Of a DNA stretch of 13,886 bases, positions 1 to 5,483 are shown piece by piece (position 1 is the first letter of the stretch; each line of letters opens with the position of its first letter). The stretch is from CAZDXV01 sp964648705 (GTDB lineage Bacteria; Patescibacteriota; Minisyncoccia; Minisyncoccales; GWA2-38-27). Where the stretch lies: contig CAZYOI010000015.1 of assembly GCA_964648705.1 (NCBI GenBank), positions 1-13,886 on the forward strand, given 5' to 3'. A program made the position numbers and the translations under genes. The notes beneath the pieces are model-generated. The model was given only the letters and a program-made list of their open reading frames with translations. It made no database searches and had not been told where the DNA came from.

Positions 1-29
1 TCAATTTTTAAGATAAAGTTTAAATGTTA

Positions 30-102
30 GGCCCCATCGTCTAACGGTTTAGGACTCCAGCTTTTCAAGCTGGGTATACGAGTTCGAATCTCGTTGGGGC
101 CG
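30..102 (+). tRNA. tRNA-Glu (anticodon TTC)
   Basis: Complete 73 nt cloverleaf. The acceptor stem GGCCCCA pairs with TGGGGCC, the anticodon stem CCAGC/GCTGG encloses the loop TTTTCAA, which gives anticodon TTC, and the T-arm contains GTTCGAATC. The discriminator is G102 and no CCA follows (the next bases are CTA), so CCA must be added enzymatically. Its 3' end is the left boundary of element E1: the tetranucleotide CCGC at 100-103 is shared, in inverse orientation, with the right boundary of that element. Confidence 0.95.
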
Positions 103-288
103 CTATATATGAGATTTGTCAAACATTCCGTCTCGCCGGGCGGTTTTTGTTTCCCCGAATTTATCAACAATTTCCAGGTTTTCTTTTTTGGCAAAATCTC
201 TCAATTTCTGTAATTGAGCTTCAGTGGATAAAATTTGTTTTTTTTCATCTTCCGATGATTTGCGACAATAGATAAAAAATTTAGCCAT
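103..288 (-). pseudogene. Serine recombinase remnant (N-terminal resolvase domain joined to a 3' scrap)
   Basis: Reading leftwards from ATG at 288, the first ~48 residues match the start of the full recombinase at 8253-9776: KFFIYCRKSSEDE against KYFLYVRKSTEDE, including the nucleophile Ser11, then EAQ, and GETKTA against EESQTA. After about position 143 the similarity stops. The DNA then encodes, in another frame, GETECLTNLI, which also occurs in the recombinase 3' end at 618-648. About 400 codons are therefore missing, with a frame change at the joint. The open frame ends at 103, right beside the tRNA-Glu 3' end. An AT-rich TATAAG box lies just upstream of the ATG, so a short peptide might still be made. 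It cannot be an active recombinase, because the rest of the catalytic domain and the DNA-binding domains are absent. Confidence 0.75.
107..137 (+). repeat. E1 left inverted repeat
   Basis: The reverse complement of 107-137 matches 618-648 over 31 bases with 2 mismatches by eye. On the minus strand it encodes GETECLTNLI, a recombinase C-terminal segment. It begins 4 bp after the tRNA-Glu 3' end. Confidence 0.85.
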
Positions 289-327
289 AAATCTTATATT
301 TTATTCTCATTATGTTATTCTAAATTT

Positions 328-404
328 GCGGTGGGGGTGGCGCAGTGCTGGACTCGGCTCGTCATCCAGAGTTTACGGGGTGCAATTCCCCGCGCCTCCA
401 CCGC
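328..404 (+). ncRNA. tRNA-like RNA with GTGC in place of GTTC in the T-loop
   Basis: A closed fold with a tRNA-like 3' half. The outer stem is GCGGTGGGGG (328-337) with CCTCCACCGC (395-404), ten pairs including one G-T. A T-arm CGGGG/CCCCG (376-380, 388-392) carries the loop TGCAATT. A central stem CTGGA/TCCAG (348-352, 365-369) closes a 12 nt loop. In an alternative register, GGGGGTG (333-339) pairs with CGCCTCC (393-399), directly abutting the T-stem as in a true tRNA. This gives a G3-U70 pair, discriminator A400 and then CC, which are alanyl-tRNA synthetase identity features also present in tmRNA. No normal D-arm or 7 nt anticodon loop can be drawn. It could be a tRNA-derived or tmRNA-derived RNA, a tRNA mimic, or a decayed tRNA. 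The structure is seen; the function is unknown. Confidence 0.5.
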
Positions 405-430
405 CTCAAAATGTTTTCCACAATTCCCTC

Positions 431-458
431 TTGACATCCAAGACCTATAGAGTATAAT
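431..458 (+). promoter_or_regulatory. Consensus promoter of the E1 small RNA
   Basis: TTGACA at 431-436 and TATAAT at 453-458, both perfect sigma-70 consensus hexamers, with a 16 bp spacer. The expected start is near A465, one base before the segment complementary to the tRNA-like RNA. Confidence 0.85.
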
Positions 459-464
459 ACAATT

Positions 465-527
465 AGATGACGAGCCGAGACGCACTGCGTTTAAACTCGC
501 TGAAGCCTCGCAGCAATGCGGGGTTTT
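465..527 (+). ncRNA. Putative small RNA complementary to the tRNA-like RNA
   Basis: Bounded by a consensus promoter (431-458) and a hairpin plus T-run (506-527), giving a transcript of about 63 nt with no credible reading frame. Its 5' end (466-479, GATGACGAGCCGAG) is the exact complement of 353-366, the 12 nt loop of the tRNA-like RNA plus two stem bases. A second block, GCACTGCG at 482-489, complements 341-348. Together they give 22 pairs interrupted by a 2/4 nt internal loop. The layout suggests an antisense-type RNA acting on the neighbouring tRNA-like RNA. Alternatively, the complementarity is just an imperfect inverted repeat. Expression is inferred. Confidence 0.5.
506..527 (+). terminator. 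Intrinsic terminator of the E1 small RNA
   Basis: Stem CCTCGCA/TGCGGGG (one T-G pair) closed by the GNRA-type loop GCAA, followed by TTTT and a further T-rich stretch. Confidence 0.7.
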
Positions 528-539
528 GGTTTTACCTTT

Positions 540-671
540 ATGTTTTTTTGCTTTTCGGATGGACATCTTATTTTTTTCGCTCGAGAGCAAATTTATTCAG
601 CCGCTGAGCCGCGAAGCGGCGAGGCGGAATGTTTAACAAATCTCATATGGCGGGATATCCTGCAAGTTTGA
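540..671 (+). pseudogene. Serine recombinase C-terminal remnant at the right end of E1
   Basis: The frame 540-671 encodes 43 residues ending in WRDILQV and TGA. It resembles the outward-facing remnant at 9793-9969 in order and content: FFAR, then EP, then GEA, then RDIL here against RDLL there. An upstream SDGHL resembles EDGEI of the intact recombinase. The segment 618-648 within it (GEAECLTNLI) is the right arm of the E1 inverted repeat. Nothing of the upstream gene remains on this strand. Individual matches are short, so the call rests mainly on the parallel with E2. Confidence 0.55.
618..648 (-). repeat. E1 right inverted repeat
   Basis: Inverse copy of 107-137 (29 of 31 bases). Homology ends at 648, and a GCGG tetranucleotide follows at 650-653, mirroring CCGC at the tRNA-Glu end. 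Confidence 0.85.
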
Positions 672-696
672 CAAAAGTTTCCTCTTGTGATAGGGT
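668..696 (+). promoter_or_regulatory. Promoter of the surface-protein gene
   Basis: TTGACA at 668-673, a 17 bp spacer, and a weak -10 TAGGGT at 691-696. The predicted start near 703 is at most a few bases from the ATG at 706, so the mRNA would be leaderless or nearly so. The -35 overlaps the stop codon of the E1 recombinase remnant (669-671). Confidence 0.5.
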
Positions 697-705
697 TTTA
701 TTACA

Positions 706-3057
706 ATGAATAGGAGACTTCTGTTTTTATTCATACTGGGATTATTTATAATAGCAGGAACAGTTTCAGCTTCCTGTCCTTCTTGGTGTTATGTGCCTCA
801 AGCCGGTTCTCCCCAGGGAACTTTGTCTGTTTCCAAGACAAACGTTTCTGTTGGAGAGTCTTTTAATGTTACTATTACCGCTCAGAACAGCAGCCAGGTT
901 TGTCTGAATGGAAGCTGCAAGAGCGGAAACTCCGGAACCTGGAGCATAACAAAGAACAGCCCTGGGACGTATAATTTCTGCGGCCAGGTTTCAGGATACG
1001 GATACAGCCAGGCCTTTGTAAACTTCTGGTGGTCAGAGGACGAATGCTACCATGAGTGCTGCGAGGACGAAGAAGAGGACGATTACGAAGAGGACTGCCT
1101 GGATGAATTTCACGGAGACACTTCAAGACATACAATTACAGCAAATACTTCTCCTAACTGCGTAACAGTTACAGTAGAGCAGGATCAACCCCCTGTATCT
1201 GATTTTTTTTGTTATAACAATGATGTTTACAGAGAAAATGACGGAGGTTTTTGGAGTCCAGACAGGGAAAAAATAGAGGAGTGTGGTTCAGATTCCTGGA
1301 CCAATAACTACAGGTGTTCAGGAGATACCGTCCAGCGAGAGAAGACAGAAAGAGGATGCGAGAACGCTTCCTGCTATGAAAGGGATGTTTGGGAGGATCA
1401 TGAAACCTGCGGGTATAATGAAACCTGCAGGAACGGAGAATGCGTAAGAGACGAAGACGACTTAAGAGTTTCCTGCTATGCTTCGCCGTCTCATGCAGAG
1501 AGAGGGGAAAGAATTACTTTCCGATCTGATGTTTCCGGAGGCACGGGATATTATAGTTATTATTGGACGGGGGACTGCCGCTCTTATTCTTCTAGCTGCT
1601 CTGAAAGATATTATAATGCTGGAACCCAGAGAGCTACCCTTACTGTAGAATCTGGGAATCAGACAGAATCTGCTACTTGTTCTGCGTATATCGAAGAAGA
1701 GGAAGAAGATTATCTTTCCTGTTGGAACGGAGATGTTTACTGGTATGACGAATATGGACGCAGAGAAAGCAAATACAGAGAATGCGGCTCTGATTACTGC
1801 GAGAGCTGGGATGATAACTACTGTTCTGGAGGAGACGTTTACAGAAAAAGAACCTGCTATAACAAAGGATGTTCAGATGACTCTTGTTATTCCAGTTCAT
1901 ACACAGACAGAGATCTTGTAGAAAGATGCGATTCGGACGAAACCTGCGATGACGGGGAGTGCGTTAAAGAGTGCGAGTGTTCTTCCGGTCCCTGCTGTGA
2001 CGGATGCCACTACAAGTCCTCTGGAACTACTTGCAATGTAGATACCCAGACTCAGTACAGCTGTCCTTGGGGAACAAGCTGCGGGAGCGATGTAGGAAAA
2101 AGGACAAGATCAAGATTTCAATATTGCTCGGGCGAAAGCAGCTCCTGTTCGGGAAACTGGAGCAGCTGGACCGACTGGGGCAACTGGCGGGTAGCGGATT
2201 CATGCTCTGCCAGCGAGGTCTGCAGAACAGGCAGTTCTGTCTGCCATTACAGTTCAAATTGTGTCTATTCTCCTCCAAGCTATTACAAATACTATGCCAG
2301 AAGGTGCTATCAAGGGGACCTTTATTGGTATGACTCCAATAACCGGAGACAGGAGGTATATCAGAGTTGTTCGGATGGTAACGAGTGCACTTTAGATTCT
2401 TGCGAAAACAATGTCTGCGTCAATGAACTGAAGTGCGACGGCTCCGCCTGCGAGATAGGATCTCGAGACTACTGCGAAAACTGCGAGCACTGCGGAGACG
2501 AGGTCTGCAATTGCGAGGAAGACAAATGCACTTGCCCTGAGGACTGCTCTTCTATTATTATCTCGGCTTTCGGAAAAGCTTCAAATTCTGTGGACTGGGA
2601 GACTTCTCTAGCTATAGCAGAAGGGGAAAAAGAGCTTAACTTTCTTGTTGTTTTAGCCAACAGCGGTTTTGATACAGCTGAAGATGTTTTTGTGGAAGCT
2701 GAGCTTCCTTCAGGCCTTTCCTATAAAGGAAACCTTAAGATGGACGGCGCTTCTATAACAGGCAATATTACAAAGGGCATTGCTGTAGATTCTATTGAGG
2801 TTGACGCAGCTAAAACTATAACCTTTAAAGCAGAGATAGCGGATAAAGAAGGAGGAGAAAAGGAAGTGCTGGTTAAAGCCGAAATAAAGGGTCTTTATTC
2901 AACAGATACAGTAAAGCTCAATTTAGGAGAGAAAGGAGAAAGAAGTGTTGCCGCTGCAGGATCTTTCTTGAGCTTTTTAACTGAAAGATGGTATATTTGG
3001 CTTTTGGCGGCTATAGCTATATTCTCTATTATCTGGATATTAAGAAAAGGAAGCTAA
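706..3057 (+). CDS. Large cysteine-rich, membrane-anchored surface protein
   Basis: 783 aa exported protein of unknown role. Residues 1-22 are a signal peptide (positive start, hydrophobic core, then VSA-SC), and residues 761-779 are a C-terminal membrane anchor followed by a basic RKGS tail, so the bulk lies outside the membrane. Two copies of an ~80-residue cysteine module are visible at about 168-247 and 338-420, each with DVY, ECGSD, CSG(G)D and ending ETC..GECV. A partial third begins near 534. A PKD-like domain lies at ~253-330 (CYASPSHAERGERITF...), a Cys-dense stretch at 560-615, and a DUF11-like beta domain at ~619-735. Acidic runs (EDEEEDDYEED, EEEEED) separate the modules. The Cys content implies extensive disulfide bonding or metal binding. 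It may act in adhesion or host contact, but this is inference. A terminator follows directly, so it is monocistronic. Confidence 0.9.
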   Translation: MNRRLLFLFILGLFIIAGTVSASCPSWCYVPQAGSPQGTLSVSKTNVSVGESFNVTITAQNSSQVCLNGSCKSGNSGTWSITKNSPGTYNFCGQVSGYGYSQAFVNFWWSEDECYHECCEDEEEDDYEEDCLDEFHGDTSRHTITANTSPNCVTVTVEQDQPPVSDFFCYNNDVYRENDGGFWSPDREKIEECGSDSWTNNYRCSGDTVQREKTERGCENASCYERDVWEDHETCGYNETCRNGECVRDEDDLRVSCYASPSHAERGERITFRSDVSGGTGYYSYYWTGDCRSYSSSCSERYYNAGTQRATLTVESGNQTESATCSAYIEEEEEDYLSCWNGDVYWYDEYGRRESKYRECGSDYCESWDDNYCSGGDVYRKRTCYNKGCSDDSCYSSSYTDRDLVERCDSDETCDDGECVKECECSSGPCCDGCHYKSSGTTCNVDTQTQYSCPWGTSCGSDVGKRTRSRFQYCSGESSSCSGNWSSWTDWGNWRVADSCSASEVCRTGSSVCHYSSNCVYSPPSYYKYYARRCYQGDLYWYDSNNRRQEVYQSCSDGNECTLDSCENNVCVNELKCDGSACEIGSRDYCENCEHCGDEVCNCEEDKCTCPEDCSSIIISAFGKASNSVDWETSLAIAEGEKELNFLVVLANSGFDTAEDVFVEAELPSGLSYKGNLKMDGASITGNITKGIAVDSIEVDAAKTITFKAEIADKEGGEKEVLVKAEIKGLYSTDTVKLNLGEKGERSVAAAGSFLSFLTERWYIWLLAAIAIFSIIWILRKGS

Positions 3058-3072
3058 AAGATAAAGCAAAAG

Positions 3073-3095
3073 CACCCTTGAAAGAGGGTGTTTTT
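3073..3095 (+). terminator. Intrinsic terminator after the surface protein
   Basis: CACCCTT/GAGGGTG stem (last pair T-G) with a GAAA loop, followed by five Ts, 15 bp after the stop codon. Confidence 0.85.
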
Positions 3096-3098
3096 GAT

Positions 3099-3127
3099 TT
3101 GACAAAGATTTCAAAAAGGTGTATAAT
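3099..3127 (+). promoter_or_regulatory. Consensus sigma-70 promoter of the lipoprotein gene
   Basis: TTGACA (3099-3104), a 17 bp spacer and TATAAT (3122-3127), a perfect match. It leaves a ~50 nt leader with an AAGGAGAG ribosome binding site before the ATG at 3183. This contrasts with the leaderless arrangement of both neighbouring genes. Confidence 0.9.
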
Positions 3128-3182
3128 GTAAGTATGTAGTACACTTTTCAACTGAACAAGGATCTCAGAAAGGAGAGAGAAG

Positions 3183-3863
3183 ATGAAATTGGCAAAAATG
3201 GCTGTTTTGATGCTTCTCTTTGCTGCGGGGTGTAACCCCTTCAGCAGAGGGAAAGAGACAACCCAGCGCGTTTACGGCTGGGGCCGTCAGGGTGTTCTTG
3301 ACGGGTACGAAGTGTCTAAGGAGACGGTCATTGAGACCGTTCCCGAAGCCGTCGGGAAAGGGCTTGAAAAGGCGGGTGAGGCCGTTACTCTCGATAATGA
3401 ACCTTCTTCTCAAAAGGGGAAGGTCATCAAGAGGGAGATTATTCGTCTGAAACCTCAGCCTCGCCGGTCCTTTCATCGGCGGATCTGGATGCCCCAGTCT
3501 TATTTTGAGCATCCAGAGCTTGTCAATCTTCTCCGGTCAGCCGGTTACATTGTGACCGGAAATAAGTATGACGCTGATTTTGGCTTAAGGGTCAGCGTCG
3601 ACCGGGACCGGAAATCCGGATTTGGGAGCAGGATTGACGAGCATGAGGTTGTGGCCGCCCTGTATGACCGCCAGATGAGACTGGTGGCCTACGGGTCGGC
3701 AACTTCCTGGGGAAGCGGGAGAGTAAGGCTTCCTTTCCGATTTGGCCGAGGAGGCTACGGAAGAAGCTTCTCCATTCCCGACCTCGGAGGCGAGGATCGG
3801 GCTGTGGAGAAAGCGGTGGTCGAGATGATTTGCGACCACCAAAATCTCAAAAGGCCCGAATAG
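3183..3863 (+). CDS. Predicted lipoprotein of unknown function
   Basis: 226 aa. The N-terminus has Lys residues, a hydrophobic stretch, then FAAGC at residues 13-17. This is a lipobox with Cys17 as the likely lipidated residue, so the protein would sit on the outer face of the membrane. The C-terminal half (~105-215) looks like one globular domain with strands and the phrase DADFGLRVSVDRD. It ends in a Gly/Arg-rich segment and a helix, with a loose resemblance to DUF4136-type lipoproteins. I do not recognise the family. The gene has its own consensus promoter, a good Shine-Dalgarno and a strong terminator, so it is a single-gene unit that is probably highly expressed. Its codons are clearly richer in G and C (GCC, GTC, CGG, GGG) than those of the neighbours, hinting at a separate origin. 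Confidence 0.85.
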   Translation: MKLAKMAVLMLLFAAGCNPFSRGKETTQRVYGWGRQGVLDGYEVSKETVIETVPEAVGKGLEKAGEAVTLDNEPSSQKGKVIKREIIRLKPQPRRSFHRRIWMPQSYFEHPELVNLLRSAGYIVTGNKYDADFGLRVSVDRDRKSGFGSRIDEHEVVAALYDRQMRLVAYGSATSWGSGRVRLPFRFGRGGYGRSFSIPDLGGEDRAVEKAVVEMICDHQNLKRPE

Positions 3864-3868
3864 GGTAT

Positions 3869-3901
3869 GGGGCGGTTCTAAAAAAGAGCCGCCCCCTTTT
3901 T
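3869..3901 (+). terminator. Strong intrinsic terminator after the lipoprotein gene
   Basis: An 11 bp stem, GGGGCGGTTCT (3869-3879) with AGAGCCGCCCC (3885-3895, one T-G pair), a 5 nt A loop, then a C and a run of five Ts. Confidence 0.92.
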
Positions 3902-3902
3902 C

Positions 3903-3931
3903 TTGCTCAAATTATTTTAAAAAGCTAGTAT
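3903..3931 (+). promoter_or_regulatory. Promoter of the glycosyltransferase gene
   Basis: TTGCTC (3903-3908), a 17 bp spacer and TAGTAT (3926-3931). The expected start, about 3938, coincides with the ATG at 3939, so the transcript is probably leaderless. No Shine-Dalgarno is visible before the ATG. Confidence 0.5.
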
Positions 3932-3938
3932 ACCATTA

Positions 3939-5483
3939 ATGGAGAAAAAGGATTATTTAAGAATAAGCAGAGCTTCTGATTTGGAAAATCGGAAAGACAG
4001 ATTTATCTACAGGGCTTTTGAGATAATGCCCGGCTTTTTGTCCTGGGGCGCTTTGATTCTTGTTGTTTTTTTGTCCTGGCGCAAGCCGCTTTGGGTATCT
4101 CTCTTTATTATAGCTTTTGTTATCTTCTGGCTTTTAAGGACAGTCTATTTCTCTTTTCATTTGTGGCTGGCCTATAAGAAAATGAAAAAGAACCGGAAAA
4201 AAGATTGGATAAAGGAATTGGATCTTCTCCCTTTGGACTGGAAGAAGGTTCACCATCTGGTTGTAGTCCCTATGTATAAAGAGTCCTTGGAGATTTTGAG
4301 AGAAACTTTCTCTTCTTTGGAGAGATCCGATTATCCCAAAGACAAAATGATAGTTGTTTTGGCTTGCGAAGAAAAGGTTAAGGGCCCTGTTTTAAAGAGG
4401 GCTGAAAAGATAAAAGAAGAATTCGGCTCAAGCTTTTTAAGGTTTGATATTGTCTGGCATCCTTCAGGCATTGAAAAGGAGATACCGGGAAAGGGCTCCA
4501 ATGAGACCTGGGCTGCCAGAAAAGCCAAAGAAACAATAGATTCTCTGGGCCTTGAATACAGAAATGTTGTCTTTTCCAGTTTTGACGCAGACACCTCTAT
4601 TCTGCCCGGGTATTTTTCCTGTTTAACATATAACTATCTGACATCTAAAAAACCGACCAGGACCAGTTTTCAGCCCGTCCCCCTTTTTACCAACAATATC
4701 TGGCAGGCACCTGTTATCTCAAGGGTGTTTTCTTTCTCTTCAACCTTCTGGCACAGCATGAACCAGGAAAGGCCGGAGAAGATAATCACCTTCTCCTCTC
4801 ACTCTATGAGCTTTAAAGCTCTGGTTGAGGTTGGCTTTAAGCAGACCAATGTAGTTTCTGACGACTCCAGGATTTTCTGGCAGTGCTTTTTAAAGTATGA
4901 CGGAGACTACAGGGCAGAGCCCATGTATTATCCTGTTTCTATGGATGCCAATGTGGCCAGGAGCTTTTGGAGAACCCTGCTTAATATCTACAAACAGCAG
5001 AGAAGATGGGCTTTTGGAGTGGGGGACATCCCCTATTTTCTCTTCGGTTTTCTGAAGAATAAAAAAATACCTCTTTCAAAAAAGCTTTCTCTTGGTTTTG
5101 AGATGGTTGAGGGACACTTTTCCTGGGCCACAGCCAGTATTATGATCTTTCTTTTGGGATGGCTTCCTTTGGTTTTGGGCGGAGCTGACTTTTCCCACAC
5201 TCTTTTGTCTTACAATCTACCCCGGATGGTGAGCAGGATTATGACCTTTTCCATGCTCGGTCTGGTGGCTTCTGCTTACCTGAGCCTGCTGCTTCTTCCT
5301 CCAAAGCCTCCGGAGTACGGGAAGCTGAAATATCCTCTTTTTGTTTTGGGATGGGCCTTATTTCCGGTAATAATGATATTTTTCACCGCCCTGCCCGCTC
5401 TGGACGCCCAGACAAGATGGATGACAGGAAAGTATTTGGGCTTCTGGCCTACAGAAAAGTTCAGAAAAAGCTACTCTAAATGA
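3939..5483 (+). CDS. Membrane-embedded family 2 glycosyltransferase
   Basis: 514 aa processive-type GT2 enzyme. Two N-terminal membrane helices (about 33-75) precede a cytoplasmic GT-A domain. This has the opening VVVPMYKES (~108-116), the metal/nucleotide-binding DAD in FSSFDADTS (216-218), the acidic VSDDSR (308-309, the ED-type catalytic position) and QQRRW (353-357), the acceptor-channel motif of cellulose/hyaluronan synthase-like enzymes. Three or more C-terminal helices follow (~395-490). It would transfer sugar from a nucleotide donor to a growing surface glycan or lipid carrier; donor and product cannot be read from sequence. Its stop (TGA) overlaps the end of the convergent recG by 13 bp. 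Confidence 0.88.
   Translation: MEKKDYLRISRASDLENRKDRFIYRAFEIMPGFLSWGALILVVFLSWRKPLWVSLFIIAFVIFWLLRTVYFSFHLWLAYKKMKKNRKKDWIKELDLLPLDWKKVHHLVVVPMYKESLEILRETFSSLERSDYPKDKMIVVLACEEKVKGPVLKRAEKIKEEFGSSFLRFDIVWHPSGIEKEIPGKGSNETWAARKAKETIDSLGLEYRNVVFSSFDADTSILPGYFSCLTYNYLTSKKPTRTSFQPVPLFTNNIWQAPVISRVFSFSSTFWHSMNQERPEKIITFSSHSMSFKALVEVGFKQTNVVSDDSRIFWQCFLKYDGDYRAEPMYYPVSMDANVARSFWRTLLNIYKQQRRWAFGVGDIPYFLFGFLKNKKIPLSKKLSLGFEMVEGHFSWATASIMIFLLGWLPLVLGGADFSHTLLSYNLPRMVSRIMTFSMLGLVASAYLSLLLLPPKPPEYGKLKYPLFVLGWALFPVIMIFFTALPALDAQTRWMTGKYLGFWPTEKFRKSYSK

Larger units (their letters stand above)
100..653. mobile_element. E1: tRNA-Glu-anchored, internally deleted serine-recombinase element
   Basis: A 554 bp unit bounded by CCGC (100-103, the tRNA-Glu 3' end) and GCGG (650-653). 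From left to right it contains a recombinase 3' end in minus orientation (107-137), the recombinase N-terminus (to 288, minus), a tRNA-like RNA (328-404), a consensus promoter and ~63 nt RNA (431-527), and a second recombinase 3' end in plus orientation (540-671). The two 3' ends form a 31 bp inverted repeat with 2 mismatches. The plan matches E2 at 8280-9906, but most of the recombinase is missing. I infer a defective, MITE-like relative of E2. The boundaries are read from sequence; mobility is not shown. Confidence 0.65.

Noticed and set aside
328..404. Ordinary tRNA gene (for example Thr or Met) at this position
   Set aside because: The anticodon arm can only be drawn with a mismatch and a C at position 37, no D-stem forms, and the T-loop lacks the TTC signature. 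Called tRNA-like instead.
315..590. Minus-strand open frame of 91 codons across the middle of E1
   Set aside because: It runs antisense through the tRNA-like RNA and the small-RNA unit, has no ribosome binding site or recognisable sequence, and is best explained by the low density of stops.
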